Source: Rhizobium sp. PDO1-076 (GTDB taxonomy: Bacteria > Pseudomonadota > Alphaproteobacteria > Rhizobiales > Rhizobiaceae). From it: 64,000 nucleotides of DNA. The notes under the pieces are model-generated. The model had not been told where the DNA came from, searched no databases, and worked only from the letters and a program-made list of their open reading frames with translations. The first letter of the stretch is position 1. The number at the start of each line of letters is the position of its first letter. Positions 1 through 8,464 of this stretch are shown here, one piece after another. The translations under genes were made by a program, and so were the position numbers. Where the stretch lies: positions 1 through 64,000 of the forward strand of contig NZ_AHZC01000111.1 of assembly GCF_000247475.1 (NCBI RefSeq). The letters run 5' to 3'.

Positions 1-20
1 CGCAGCCGTCAGCGCCAGTT

Positions 21-68
21 CGCCCCCTCTGTCGGCTCCGCCGACATCTCCCCCACACGGGGGAGATC
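21..68 (+). repeat. Rhizobial interspersed palindromic element, copy A
   Basis: The element has two nested hairpins: GTCGGCTCCGCCGAC, then CTCCCCCACACGGGGGAG. The layout C-rich start, small hairpin, CATCTCCCCC, second hairpin is shared, inverted, with the copy at 204-248. Elements of this look are common between rhizobial genes (RIME-like mosaics). The family name is from memory; the palindromes are seen directly. Confidence 0.6.
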
Positions 69-203
69 ACCGAGACCTCGGCGCAAGGGAGAGGATAGTG
101 ACCTTGGTGCAAGGGCGACAAAACACGGACAGTCAGAAATACCTCGTCGCACCGCCCTCATTTGCACAAGCTATCCGGTTGGCCGAGCGGCCAGCCCCTT
201 GCC

Positions 204-248
204 GATCTCCCTCCTTGTGGGGGAGATGCCCGGCAGGGCAGAGGGGGG
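204..248 (-). repeat. Rhizobial interspersed palindromic element, copy B
   Basis: This is the inverted partner of the 21-68 element. Read on the minus strand it has CCCCCTCTGCCC, GGGCATCTCCCCC and a closing AGGGAGATC arm. It lies 58 bp past the stop codon of the CRTAC1-like gene and could act as its transcription end or mRNA-stabilising structure. Confidence 0.6.
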
Positions 249-305
249 TATCGCCGGCAACAAACCCCAAAAGGCACAACCAGCCCCGGCCGCCCGACAG
301 CCCCC

Positions 306-1922
306 CTACAACCCCTCGCCCGGCGTCCAGACCCGCACCGGACGATCCCGTTGCACGACATAAAACCCGTCAGCCGTCACCGCCTGCCAGTCCCCCGCCG
401 TGCCGTCCGGCCACAGCACTCTTATCTCCGTCCCGGCATGGTCACCTATGCCGAAATGGTGCCAGCCGATCTTGCCGCTGGCATGGCCGCCGCCGACGGT
501 GACTTCGCGTGTCAGCACCCGATCGCCGTGCCGGACCTCGATCCAGGCGCCGATCGCGTCGCGGTTGGCGCCGTCCTGGCGAAGTGCCAGCTGCAGGAAA
601 TGCCCGGCATCTTTCGTGTCGTTGCGCCAGATCTCGACCGGCGAACCCTGGTTGACGACGACAAGATCGATGCGGCCATCGAGATTGAAATCGCTGAGTG
701 CTGCCCCCCGCCCGCTTGCCGTGCTGGCAATGCCGGCCGTATCGCCCATCTCGACGAATTTTCCGTCGCTGCCCTGGACCAGCAGGTTGTTCGGGTCTTT
801 TTCGGCAAAGTCCGGCATCTTGGCGACATTGCCCTTGGCGATGAACAGGTCGACGAGCCCGTCATTGTTGACGTCCTCGAAATCGGTATGCCAGGCGGTC
901 GAGGGGCGGATTTCACCGCCGGTATAGGGTCGGTGCGCGGTCACGCCCCTGGCAAAGGCGATGTCGGCATAACCCGGCTTCGGCTGGCCAGCCGTCGGTA
1001 CTTCTGCCAGAACCTGCAGCTTGTTGTCGGCCATGCTGGTCAGGAAATAATCGGGATAGCTGTCAAAATTGACGTCGTAGCTGGCAATGCCCATGCCCCA
1101 GATGCGCAGGTAGCGCCAACCGTCCTGCTGGCTGTAGAGCACCGGCGCCTTGCCCGGTTCGATGCGCCACATCTGCTCCTGGCCACCCTTGTAATATTCG
1201 CGGTCGTTGGAGACGCGCAGCGACGGCGTGCCGGAGCGGTTCCAGTCGGTGAACAGGATCGACAGGGGGCAGAAGGACGGCTTCAATGCCACAGGCGGCG
1301 CAAAGCGGCGCCCGCCCTCTGCGGCCGGTCGCTGCAGCCAGTTGTCGGTACACGAGCCCCAGGGCTCGATGTCCTCGAAGCGGTCGATATAATTGCCGAC
1401 GGCCAGGGTCGGCCAATTTTCGCCGCGCTCGAAGGTTGCGGAAAAGGCGGTCGACCAGGCGTCGCCACCGTCAAAACCCCAGGCCTCGTTGGCGCGCTCG
1501 AAGCGGCATTCGCCGAGACCGCGCATCGCGACATTCTCGCCGGAGCGCAGCAGCACGAGGTCCTGGACGCCGTCGGCATCGACATCCAGCGGATAGGCGC
1601 CGAGGACCTTGTCGAATTCGAGGCCGGACCTGGCTTCGACAAACGACAGCGGGCCAGCGACAGTGCTGCGGTTCCGGTAGAACCTGGCCGGTGCCTCGCC
1701 GCCGGCCAGCAGCAGGTCGGCAAAGCCGTCGGCATTGCAATCGAAGCTCGCGACGCCGCCGCCGACCATGAACTCCCAGTCGCCGCGATAGGTGCTGTCG
1801 ATGCCGGCGGTCGCGGTTTCATCGACAAAACGCGGGGCGAGCGGTTGCTTGCCTTCGGCGCTTGCCGCGCAAGCCGACAGGAGCAGGATTGCGAGGGTCG
1901 CCGACAACGGAAAACGGGCCAT
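306..1922 (-). CDS. CRTAC1-like FG-GAP/VCBS repeat lipoprotein with ASPIC/UnbV domain
   Basis: Secreted or lipid-anchored protein of 538 aa. The chosen ATG gives a signal peptide ending in a lipobox-like LLLSAC; the open frame extends further upstream, but only into the preceding gene. FG-GAP/VCBS calcium-loop repeats are seen as FDCNADGFADLLL, LDVDADGVQDLVL, EDVNNDGLVDLFI and SDFNLDGRIDLVV. The last about 70 residues (GAWIEVR, GGGHASGKIGWHHFGIG, VLWPDG) match the ASPIC/UnbV domain that closes CRTAC1 proteins. This architecture predicts a seven-bladed propeller. It starts 31 bp after the stop of the haloperoxidase-like gene, so the two probably share a transcript. The substrate or partner is unknown. 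Confidence 0.8.
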   Translation of the reverse strand: MARFPLSATLAILLLSACAASAEGKQPLAPRFVDETATAGIDSTYRGDWEFMVGGGVASFDCNADGFADLLLAGGEAPARFYRNRSTVAGPLSFVEARSGLEFDKVLGAYPLDVDADGVQDLVLLRSGENVAMRGLGECRFERANEAWGFDGGDAWSTAFSATFERGENWPTLAVGNYIDRFEDIEPWGSCTDNWLQRPAAEGGRRFAPPVALKPSFCPLSILFTDWNRSGTPSLRVSNDREYYKGGQEQMWRIEPGKAPVLYSQQDGWRYLRIWGMGIASYDVNFDSYPDYFLTSMADNKLQVLAEVPTAGQPKPGYADIAFARGVTAHRPYTGGEIRPSTAWHTDFEDVNNDGLVDLFIAKGNVAKMPDFAEKDPNNLLVQGSDGKFVEMGDTAGIASTASGRGAALSDFNLDGRIDLVVVNQGSPVEIWRNDTKDAGHFLQLALRQDGANRDAIGAWIEVRHGDRVLTREVTVGGGHASGKIGWHHFGIGDHAGTEIRVLWPDGTAGDWQAVTADGFYVVQRDRPVRVWTPGEGL

Positions 1923-1953
1923 GGTCACTTTTTGCGTGCCTCTTGCTCTCGGG

Positions 1954-3270
1954 TCAATTTCGGGTGACGAGGGCGACGGCATGGTCGCCGATGCAGCGGC
2001 CCTGATCGAGGCCGCGCTCGATCGCGGCGCGGAAATGAATACCGCCGTAGAGGCGCGAAATGCCGGCCTCTTCGGCAGCCGCCCAGAAATTCGGGAAACT
2101 GCGGTTTGGCAGGCCGTCCTTTTCATGAGTCGAATCGACAAAGGCGACATCGTCGCCGAAGAAGGCGGTCAGCACCGCGGCAGCCGCACCCGACTGGGTG
2201 GAGTGGCCGCTTGGATATTCCGGAAACGGCGGCGTGATCAGCAGCGCCTCCCATTTCGGGTCGATGACGCGCTTGATATAGGTGATCGGCCGCAGCAGGT
2301 CGTATTCGAACTTGCTGTTCCAGCAGCCGACGAAGGCATCTGCAAGCGTCACGCCGAGGCGGGCGAGCAGGTCGGCGCGGTCGGCGGCGGGTGCCTTGCG
2401 CTCGTCGAGGATGGAGAGAGCGATCGAGATCCAGTGACCGGGCGGGGTCGGCGAGAGCATCGGATCATCGGACCAGAAGCGGGCAATCGCCCGCTGCTCC
2501 GGCGTGATCGCCTTGACCACATCATGCACTTCGAGGGCTTCTGTGTAGAAGACGGAGCCCTTGTCCTCGCTATAGGCGGGCGGCGGCGGCAGGCTGCAGC
2601 TCTTGCCTTGCGGCATGGCGAACGGCCGGTTGTCGCCCCATTTGGGCAGAAGCGGCTTCTGCTGCTGGTTGACCAGGCTGGTCGGCACCCAGTTGCCCGG
2701 CCCCTTGTTGAGCGCGAACTCGACCGGGAAACCCATGTTCTCCACGGTCGCGCCGCCGTCGTCCTTCGACCAGTCCAGGACATGGGCGACGACCGCGCGG
2801 CCATAGTCCTCGCTCAGCGCCGCAACCTGCTGATCGAGGCCGTCAGCAACCCTTGCCGCCATCTTCGCCCGCATGCGTGCCAGCACCCGCTGGCCGGTCG
2901 GGCCGGTGTTGGAAAACAGCTGGCCGACGGCCTCTGCCAGAGCCGCGTTGATCACCACCGTCTGGTCATAGGTCTTGGCGGGATCACGGCTGGCCAGCGG
3001 CGAAAACCCGTTCAACTGGCCGGCGAGCGAGCGCAGGGCGGGATCGCCCGATGCGGTTGCTTCATGGGCAATCACGCCGAGATAGGCGAAGGCGCGGCTG
3101 GCGACCGGTGGCGAATAGGTTGCGGTGTGGCGCACCAGTTCGAGCACCAGCCGATACCAGTCATGGATCACCGCGTCGGCACCGGGTCGCTCGGCGGCAG
3201 CCAGCGGCGCAGACCAGACGGAAAAGATAATCAAGCCGATTGCGCCGATGCGCCGCCAGATCGCGTTCAT
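1954..3270 (-). CDS. Vanadium-dependent haloperoxidase / PAP2-like phosphatase, exported
   Basis: This 438-aa protein has an N-terminal signal peptide (residues 1 to about 26, ending APLAAA). The C-terminal half carries the PAP2/vanadium-haloperoxidase residues: KFEYDLLRPITY, then PPFPEYPSGHST with the acid-base His, then SRLYGGIHFRAAIERG with the distal Arg/His pair. The family either oxidises halide with peroxide using vanadate or dephosphorylates; which applies here cannot be told from the motifs. It is probably periplasmic, and is followed closely by the FG-GAP lipoprotein gene. This pairing (VPO-like plus CRTAC1) recurs in bacteria and suggests a joint function. Confidence 0.8.
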   Translation of the reverse strand: MNAIWRRIGAIGLIIFSVWSAPLAAAERPGADAVIHDWYRLVLELVRHTATYSPPVASRAFAYLGVIAHEATASGDPALRSLAGQLNGFSPLASRDPAKTYDQTVVINAALAEAVGQLFSNTGPTGQRVLARMRAKMAARVADGLDQQVAALSEDYGRAVVAHVLDWSKDDGGATVENMGFPVEFALNKGPGNWVPTSLVNQQQKPLLPKWGDNRPFAMPQGKSCSLPPPPAYSEDKGSVFYTEALEVHDVVKAITPEQRAIARFWSDDPMLSPTPPGHWISIALSILDERKAPAADRADLLARLGVTLADAFVGCWNSKFEYDLLRPITYIKRVIDPKWEALLITPPFPEYPSGHSTQSGAAAAVLTAFFGDDVAFVDSTHEKDGLPNRSFPNFWAAAEEAGISRLYGGIHFRAAIERGLDQGRCIGDHAVALVTRN

Positions 3271-3408
3271 TGCCCCCTCCCCGAGGTCTTGAATGCCGAC
3301 CCTCCCGATACCGGGGTCCCAAGGTCTTGTTCAGAGAGGATAAAGCATGGCCCCGGCCAAGCTGCAAGAGACGTCCGCACGCTTGGATCGTGGCGGATAC
3401 GGATGACG

Positions 3409-4005
3409 TCAGATCAGGCCGATGGCCCGACCGGCAAGGCTTGCGGCAAAGACGAGGAGAAAGCTGGCCGCGACACGGCCGAAGACAATCGGGCGGGTGC
3501 CGGCGGCGCGGCGAAGCACGGTGGCGCCGAACGCGACCCAGATGACGGCAATGGCAACGGTCAACGCGGCAAAGACTGCGAGATAGGGCATGGGCTCCAG
3601 GACGGACGTCACGGCCGGCGGGATCAGGGCAAGGCCGATGATCAAGCCCTTCGGGTTGAGGACGGTGGTGGCATAGACGCCCGCGAAGGTGACGGGGCTT
3701 TCGCCATCGAGCCGGGGCGGGTGACGCCACAGGCGGGCGGCAAGCATCAGCACCCAGATCGCGGCGGCAAGCTTTACGGCAAGCGCTGCCTGCGGCCGGC
3801 CGGACAGCCATGGGCCAGCGAAGGTCGAGAGGGGGATGATGGTGGTGAGATAGCCGGCAAGCTCGGCGCCAATGAGAGACAGGGAACGGCGAAAGCCGGA
3901 AGACGCGCCGGACACCGCCAGAAGCGTATTGGTCGGGCCGGGCGTGAGCAGCAAAAGAAGTACGGCGAAAACAAAAGCGGCCAGGGCCAAATCGGCCTCC
4001 TTCAT
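3409..4005 (-). CDS. LysE/RhtB-family amino-acid exporter
   Basis: Inner-membrane protein of 198 aa with about six hydrophobic segments. The N-terminal motif LLLLTPGPTNTLLAVSGA is the LysE-family signature, and NPKGLIIGLAL is the conserved central NPK motif. I start it at the ATG giving MKEADLAL, because the upstream extension is charged and lacks family similarity. The family exports basic or neutral amino acids; the substrate is not predictable here. It stands alone on the minus strand. Confidence 0.8.
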   Translation of the reverse strand: MKEADLALAAFVFAVLLLLLTPGPTNTLLAVSGASSGFRRSLSLIGAELAGYLTTIIPLSTFAGPWLSGRPQAALAVKLAAAIWVLMLAARLWRHPPRLDGESPVTFAGVYATTVLNPKGLIIGLALIPPAVTSVLEPMPYLAVFAALTVAIAVIWVAFGATVLRRAAGTRPIVFGRVAASFLLVFAASLAGRAIGLI

Positions 4006-4104
4006 CAAGATCGCCTGATGCCTTAGCAGGTGATCCCTTGGCGCAGTTTGACTTCGGTCAAACAAGCCGGATGATGACCGAGGCCACAGGTCCGGGGATC
4101 CCGA

Positions 4105-4800
4105 TCAGATCTGCGCGACCCAGGCGCGGGCGATGGCGAGACCGGCCTCATCCGAGGCGATGCCATGGGTTTCGGCAAGGGCGGGATGGCGCTCCAGCCA
4201 GCCCGGCTCCTTGCGCTCGATGACTTCTGGAAAGGCTGCTTTCCAGTCGGACACGACCTGACGGTCGGCCTCGAAATGGAACTGGAAGCCATAGGCCGCG
4301 CGACCGAGGCGAAAGGCCTGGTGACGGGCGGTGGCGTTTTCGGCGAGATGCACCGCCTGTTGCGGCAAGGTGAAGGTATCGTCGTGCCACTGGAACGACA
4401 GGAAACTGTCGGAGACTGCGGCAAAGACCGGATCGGCCTTGCCATGATCGGTCTTTTCAATCACGCGCCAGCCGAATTCCGGAGCCGCCCCGATCAGGTT
4501 GTCGCCGCCATAGGCGCGGGCGAGCAACTGGCTGCCGAGACAGATTCCGAGCACCGCCTTACCGGCGTCACCATAGGCACGCATCAGGGTGGACAGATCC
4601 GCCATATAGGGGTGCTTTTCGTCGTCGCGGGCGTTCTGCTCGCCACCAAGCACCACCAGCGCCTCGTATTCATCGAGCGTCGGCAATGGAGCGCCGGCAT
4701 AGGCGGGGATGACAGTGACCTCGGCGCCGGCTTCGGCCAGCGCCTGACCGACCTGACCGGGATAGGAGACCTTCATGTTTTCAACGATGGCGACGCGCAT
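4105..4800 (-). CDS. Class-I glutamine amidotransferase (GMP synthase-like domain protein)
   Basis: Stand-alone 231-aa cytosolic amidotransferase. GICLGSQLLA holds the nucleophilic Cys, and YGFQFHFE the catalytic His and Glu, completing the triad of class-I glutaminases. The family releases ammonia from glutamine for a partner or acts on gamma-glutamyl compounds (PuuD-like relatives exist). No synthetase partner is adjacent, so the substrate is open. The start ATG gives MRVAIVEN, a normal beginning for the Rossmann-like fold. Confidence 0.8.
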   Translation of the reverse strand: MRVAIVENMKVSYPGQVGQALAEAGAEVTVIPAYAGAPLPTLDEYEALVVLGGEQNARDDEKHPYMADLSTLMRAYGDAGKAVLGICLGSQLLARAYGGDNLIGAAPEFGWRVIEKTDHGKADPVFAAVSDSFLSFQWHDDTFTLPQQAVHLAENATARHQAFRLGRAAYGFQFHFEADRQVVSDWKAAFPEVIERKEPGWLERHPALAETHGIASDEAGLAIARAWVAQI

Positions 4801-4912
4801 GGGATCCGTTACTGTGAATCATCAGGAGCGGCCACGAAAGCATGGCAGATGTTTTGCCGCAAGGGCGCGACCCATGCCGCGCCCCGCTTTGTCGATCGAT
4901 GCGCTTCAGCGC

Positions 4913-5356
4913 TCAGAATGTCTTTTTCAGGCGGGCGTCGACGGAATGGGCATTGCCGCCGCGGCTGACGAAGAAGAGCGTGACGGCCGCCCAGATGATC
5001 GACTTTTCAGCGCCGGAGAAACCCTGGCTCATGACGACCCAGTGGAAATAGACCGTGACCAGCAGAATGATGGTGGTTGCGACGGCAGCCACACGGGTGA
5101 AGAGGCCGATCGTCAGCAGGATGCCGCCGAAGAATTCCGCCACGGCCAGCAGCGGCGACCAAAAGACACCCGGATAGAAGCCGAGGCCTTCAACCATCTG
5201 GACCGCGCCGAAGGGGTCGGCGATCTTGCCGCTGCCATGGATGACGAGGCAGACGCCGGCGACGACGCGCAGAACGGTTTCGACGATCTCGTGTGTCGAG
5301 CGATAAAGCGGCGCGACCGCCGGGATGATGAGGCGGTTGGTTTCGGTGGCAGACAT
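4913..5356 (-). CDS. DoxX family membrane protein
   Basis: Small 147-aa membrane protein with four hydrophobic segments. Features such as ETVLRVVAGVCLVIHGSGKI near the start and FFGGILLTIGLFTRVAA in the middle are typical of DoxX/DoxD proteins. Members are linked to quinol or sulfur redox and to stress in other bacteria, but the role here is not known. It lies next to the divergent Rdx gene with a 122-bp shared upstream region. Confidence 0.75.
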   Translation of the reverse strand: MSATETNRLIIPAVAPLYRSTHEIVETVLRVVAGVCLVIHGSGKIADPFGAVQMVEGLGFYPGVFWSPLLAVAEFFGGILLTIGLFTRVAAVATTIILLVTVYFHWVVMSQGFSGAEKSIIWAAVTLFFVSRGGNAHSVDARLKKTF

Positions 5357-5478
5357 CGATGAACTCCTTGGAAAAAATGATCGATTGCCTCTTGGCGTAA
5401 CAATGCCAGAGTGGCAATTGGCCGCAGATCAAAAGAAGAGCGCCGAAGTTAACTTATCCGTGATGTCGGGGACATGAG

Positions 5479-5802
5479 ATGACACCAGAGACGAAGGACA
5501 GACCGCGGATCTCGATCACCTACTGCACCCAGTGCAACTGGCTGCTGCGCAGCGGCTGGATGGCGCAGGAACTGCTGCACACGTTCGCGGCCGATCTCGG
5601 CGAGGTGGCGCTGATCCCCGGCACCGGCGGCATTTTCGAGATCCGGCTGAATGACGACCTGCTCTGGGAGCGCAAGCGCGATGGCGGCTTTCCGGGACCG
5701 AAGGAGCTGAAACAGCGGGTGCGCGACGCGATCGACCCGGATCGTGACCTTGGCCATGTCGATCGGATCCATGCGGAGCGCGACAGCGGCCTCGATACTT
5801 GA
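5479..5802 (+). CDS. SelT/SelW/SelH-family (Rdx) thioredoxin-fold protein
   Basis: 107-aa protein with the redox motif YCTQCNWLLRS (CxxC) at residues 15-25, followed by GEVALIPGTGGIFEI and GGFPGPKELKQRVRD. The order and spacing match the bacterial Rdx family, cysteine homologues of eukaryotic selenoprotein W. It probably has a thiol-redox role; no direct partner is visible. Its gene is divergent from doxX and is closed by a hairpin terminator. Confidence 0.85.
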   Translation: MTPETKDRPRISITYCTQCNWLLRSGWMAQELLHTFAADLGEVALIPGTGGIFEIRLNDDLLWERKRDGGFPGPKELKQRVRDAIDPDRDLGHVDRIHAERDSGLDT

Positions 5803-5814
5803 TCGGCAATCAAA

Positions 5815-5842
5815 AAAGGCGGCTGGTGAAAGCCGCCTTTCC
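5815..5842. terminator. Bidirectional hairpin terminator
   Basis: The inverted repeat AAAGGCGGC / GCCGCCTTT is flanked by A-rich and T-rich runs. It sits between the convergent Rdx gene (plus) and BA14K gene (minus) and can serve both. Confidence 0.75.
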
Positions 5843-5865
5843 GGTTCTGCTGTTGTGGCCGTCGC

Positions 5866-6348
5866 TCAGCCGAAGGGTGAACGGCAGGTCTTGAAGTAAC
5901 CCGAGGACGACAGGAACTGATTCGTCCTTGGATTGTAGGAGCGATACCGGTCGAGGCACCAGTCTATATGGCGGTCCCAGCTGCGGCTGGGTCTCGCATA
6001 AACCGGCGGCGGTGGCGGGCGGCGATAGCCTGGCTGAACATAGACCGGCGGGCGACCGTAGACCGGAGGGCGGCCATAGTCCGGGTCGACATAGACCGGG
6101 GGTCGACCATAACCCGGCGGCGGCGGTGGCGGGCGACGATAGCCCGGCGGCGGGCGATCCCAGGTCTCATAACATCCGTTGAAGTCGCAGACCATGTCCA
6201 CCGTCTGGACATCAGTTGACGTCCCGACAGCCGCAGGCTGGGCGCGCGAAACGGGCGAAGCGGGCATGATCGTGGCGGCCTGGGCCACCGCGGCCAGGCT
6301 CTCGACCGCGATCATCGCCAGCGCCAGAATTGCTGTTGTTTTTTTCAT
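5866..6348 (-). CDS. BA14K-family exported protein with Pro/Tyr/Arg-rich middle
   Basis: Exported protein of 160 aa. A signal peptide (MKKTTAILALAM to about AQA) is followed by a low-complexity stretch of RPPPP, GYGRPPVY and related repeats. The C-terminal domain (WCLDRYRSYNPRTNQFL and CRSPFG) is that of BA14K, a family first described as a Brucella antigen and frequent in rhizobia. The start is chosen at the ATG preceded by AGGAAAATCGTCG, which gives good ribosome-binding spacing; another ATG lies 24 bp upstream. Function unknown. Confidence 0.8.
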   Translation of the reverse strand: MKKTTAILALAMIAVESLAAVAQAATIMPASPVSRAQPAAVGTSTDVQTVDMVCDFNGCYETWDRPPPGYRRPPPPPPGYGRPPVYVDPDYGRPPVYGRPPVYVQPGYRRPPPPPVYARPSRSWDRHIDWCLDRYRSYNPRTNQFLSSSGYFKTCRSPFG

Positions 6349-6573
6349 CGACGATTTTCCTGTCTTCGACATCGAATTGCTGCGCTGCCCGACGAAACGA
6401 ACCGCAGCCTGACGAATAATCAGCGTTTCGATCACGGCTTTTTCACGGCGTTGTTAACAGGTTCGCCGCGAGCATGTGCCTGAAAGGTCAGCAAAACCGG
6501 GCTTGAAGCGTGATGCGACCGGCCCGGTGAAGAATGTATATGCGGCTTCGACATGAAAACTTCAAAAAGCCGA

Positions 6574-6601
6574 TTGACAGGGGGAGTCTGTCGCTTTACA
6601 T
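6574..6601 (+). promoter_or_regulatory. Promoter of tRNA-Leu
   Basis: TTGACA at 6574-6579, a 16-bp spacer, and TTACAT at 6596-6601. The predicted start would lie about 5 nt before the mature tRNA. The -35 box is perfect and the -10 is weak. Confidence 0.6.
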
Positions 6602-6612
6602 GGCTCCTCGTC

Positions 6613-6699
6613 GCCCAGATGGCGGAATTGGTAGACGCGCCAGCTTCAGGTGCTGGTACTCGAAAGGGTGTGGAGGTTCGAGTCCTCTTCTGGGCACCA
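6613..6699 (+). tRNA. tRNA-Leu (CAG)
   Basis: 87-nt class-II tRNA with acceptor stem GCCCAGA / TCTGGGC, encoded CCA at the 3' end, anticodon stem CCAGC / GCTGG with loop TTCAGGT (anticodon CAG), a variable arm, and the T-loop GGTTCGAGTCC. Confidence 0.97.
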
Positions 6700-6741
6700 A
6701 ATTCCTATTCATACCAAGGCTTTGGCCTTGGATATGAACCT

Positions 6742-6767
6742 AAAAAAGCCGTCGCGGCTTTTTTATT
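6742..6767 (+). terminator. Rho-independent terminator after tRNA-Leu
   Basis: Stem AAAAAAGCC / GGCTTTTTT around GTCGC, with a T-rich tail, 42 bp past the tRNA. Confidence 0.85.
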
Positions 6768-6865
6768 TGGCTTTATTTCTAGCCTTAAGCCGTAGCGGCA
6801 ACCGCCGCGCAAAAGCATGATCGTGCAGCCCGACAGGGCTTGCCAATCCCGAGAGGAAACCCGCA

Positions 6866-7081
6866 ATGGATGAGACTGTCGCCATCGAATCGCGCAGCGA
6901 TTTTGCCCTCTGGGCGATCGAGCGGGCGAAAGAAATCGTCAGTCAGGAAGGCTCGGCGTTGGCGCTTGCCTCCCGCGACATGAACGAAGAGGCGATCCGC
7001 GACGCGGGCCATGCGCTCGGTGCGGCGATCAGCGAAGCGCTGCTCGAAGTGTTCGACGGCCTGATCGGCGAGGACGAATAA
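6866..7081 (+). CDS. Small acidic protein of unknown function
   Basis: 71-aa, mostly helical and acidic protein with no Cys. The ATG is preceded by GAGAGGAAACCCGCA, a good ribosome-binding site, which is the main support for it being real. I recognise no domain. It lies between the tRNA-Leu terminator and a convergent exported-protein gene. Confidence 0.6.
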   Translation: MDETVAIESRSDFALWAIERAKEIVSQEGSALALASRDMNEEAIRDAGHALGAAISEALLEVFDGLIGEDE

Positions 7082-7095
7082 GCGGGCGGTTGCAG

Positions 7096-7488
7096 TCAAT
7101 CCAGATTGCGCGGATTGACCCCCGGATACCAGCCGCGGCCAGAGGTCGGCGGCTGGGTGCCCTGATAGACGATACCGTTCTTTTCGCAGCGATAGATGGT
7201 TCGCGGCAGGCTGTTTCGAAGCTCGCGCGCATCGATGCGCCTTGGCGCAGCGGTGAAGGTCTCGCATCTGTATCCATCACCAAACAGTTGCGGGTCCTGC
7301 GGCTTGACGCCCGGCAGATCGGTGAACGTATCCTTTCCCGCCTTCTGCCACTCGACGCCGCTGCCGGCGGCGAAGGATGCGGCCGGCGAAAGCGTCAGCA
7401 GAACCAGCCCCAGCACGCTCGCAATCCTTGCCATTCTCGTCGCCGCGATGCCGTGCGGGACCGGGAGGGCTGAATTCAACTGGATCAT
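7096..7488 (-). CDS. Small exported protein of unknown function
   Basis: 130 aa from the ATG chosen here. An N-terminal signal peptide (ARIASVLGLVLLTLSPAASFA) is followed by a mature part with two Cys (YRCETF and IYRCEKNG) that could form one disulfide. No family recognised. Other in-frame starts exist 27 bp upstream and 54 bp downstream; all keep the signal peptide. Confidence 0.6.
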   Translation of the reverse strand: MIQLNSALPVPHGIAATRMARIASVLGLVLLTLSPAASFAAGSGVEWQKAGKDTFTDLPGVKPQDPQLFGDGYRCETFTAAPRRIDARELRNSLPRTIYRCEKNGIVYQGTQPPTSGRGWYPGVNPRNLD

Positions 7489-7561
7489 GGGGAAGGCTTC
7501 CGATGCGGGGTTCATGATCCCGATATAAGAAATCGACGCTCCAGCACCAAGAGAGCGCTCA

Positions 7562-8419
7562 TCACATTTCAGCGATGGGACGGCGATAACCTGTCGGGGC
7601 GTCATACAACCAGCCGATGCGCTCGATGGCGTCATCGAGCCTCTCGCGCGCCACCGTCATGGTATGGCCATTGGCATGGATCATCATCTGCCCATCCTCC
7701 ATGACAGCCACATGGCCCTTCCAGAAGACGAGATCGCCGCGCCGGAGCTGTTCGCGATCAATCGGCTCGCCGAGGCTGGATGCCTGCATGTCGCTGTCAC
7801 GTGGGGCGGAACGGCCGGTCATACGCAAAGCCAGTTGCACGAGGCCGGAGCAATCGATGCCGAAGCCGGATTTGCCGCCCCAGAGATAGGGCGTTTCGAC
7901 GAAGCGGGCGACAACGGCGACGTAGTCGCTTTCGACGGGCATGCCGACCGGGCCGCAATGGTTGGCGACAAGGGCACCGCCATCGGCGAGCAGCAGATAA
8001 CGGGTGCCGCGCGTCTCGGCTTCACCGATTGCGGTGACGGCGCTGCCCATGGACAGCGCAGCCTTGACCGGAAACCGCAGATCCGGGCCGGAATAGACGA
8101 AGGTGCGTGGTGCGAGAACAACATGGGTCGAGGCCGCGACAGGGCAAAGGTTGCTCTCTTGCAGATAGCCGACATAACCATCGGCATCGGCCTTGATCCA
8201 GGCCCAACCGTCGGCGCGATCCAGGACGCGAACCGTTTCTCCGAGCAGGAGCTGGGTGTCGATACCGGAGCCCTGATCCGGCCGTGGGCGCAAGTCGATG
8301 ACCGGCTGGCCTACCATGGCGGGATCGCCATCGGTGAACCGTGCGGCCTCCACCTTGCCCTGCAAGGCGGCTTCGGCGAGATCGGGTCGGTAGGCGTTGA
8401 GCCTGCGGTCGAGCATCAT
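7562..8419 (-). CDS. NlpC/P60 family peptidoglycan hydrolase with SH3-like N-terminus
   Basis: 285-aa protein. The catalytic Cys is in FGIDCSGLVQLAL, followed by RRGDLVFWKGHVAVM with the catalytic His and MIHANG as third residue, the normal NlpC/P60 order. The first 120 residues (PVIDLRPRP, QLLLGETVRVLDR, GYVGYLQESNL) look like bacterial SH3 domains. The family cleaves gamma-D-Glu to diaminopimelate bonds in wall peptides. There is no obvious signal peptide. It lies downstream of the aminopeptidase and MarR-like genes on the same strand, a neighbourhood that fits wall-peptide turnover. Confidence 0.88.
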   Translation of the reverse strand: MMLDRRLNAYRPDLAEAALQGKVEAARFTDGDPAMVGQPVIDLRPRPDQGSGIDTQLLLGETVRVLDRADGWAWIKADADGYVGYLQESNLCPVAASTHVVLAPRTFVYSGPDLRFPVKAALSMGSAVTAIGEAETRGTRYLLLADGGALVANHCGPVGMPVESDYVAVVARFVETPYLWGGKSGFGIDCSGLVQLALRMTGRSAPRDSDMQASSLGEPIDREQLRRGDLVFWKGHVAVMEDGQMMIHANGHTMTVARERLDDAIERIGWLYDAPTGYRRPIAEM

Positions 8420-8464
8420 GTCAGTTGTCCATCAATACGTTCATCGAGCATCAATCGCGGTTCA

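Larger units (their letters stand above)
1..305. other. Gene-free stretch with two palindromic repeats
   Basis: No convincing coding region is visible here. The stretch lies downstream of the CRTAC1-like gene on the minus strand and holds two inverted copies of an interspersed palindromic element, listed separately. The open frames that cross it run antisense to the neighbouring genes and have no family resemblance. Confidence 0.6.

Noticed and set aside
162-4026. Large plus-strand frames (162-1967, 1792-4026)
   Set aside because: They are antisense to the CRTAC1-like, haloperoxidase and LysE genes, whose domains are clear; the translated products are Arg/Ala/Gly-rich without family motifs.
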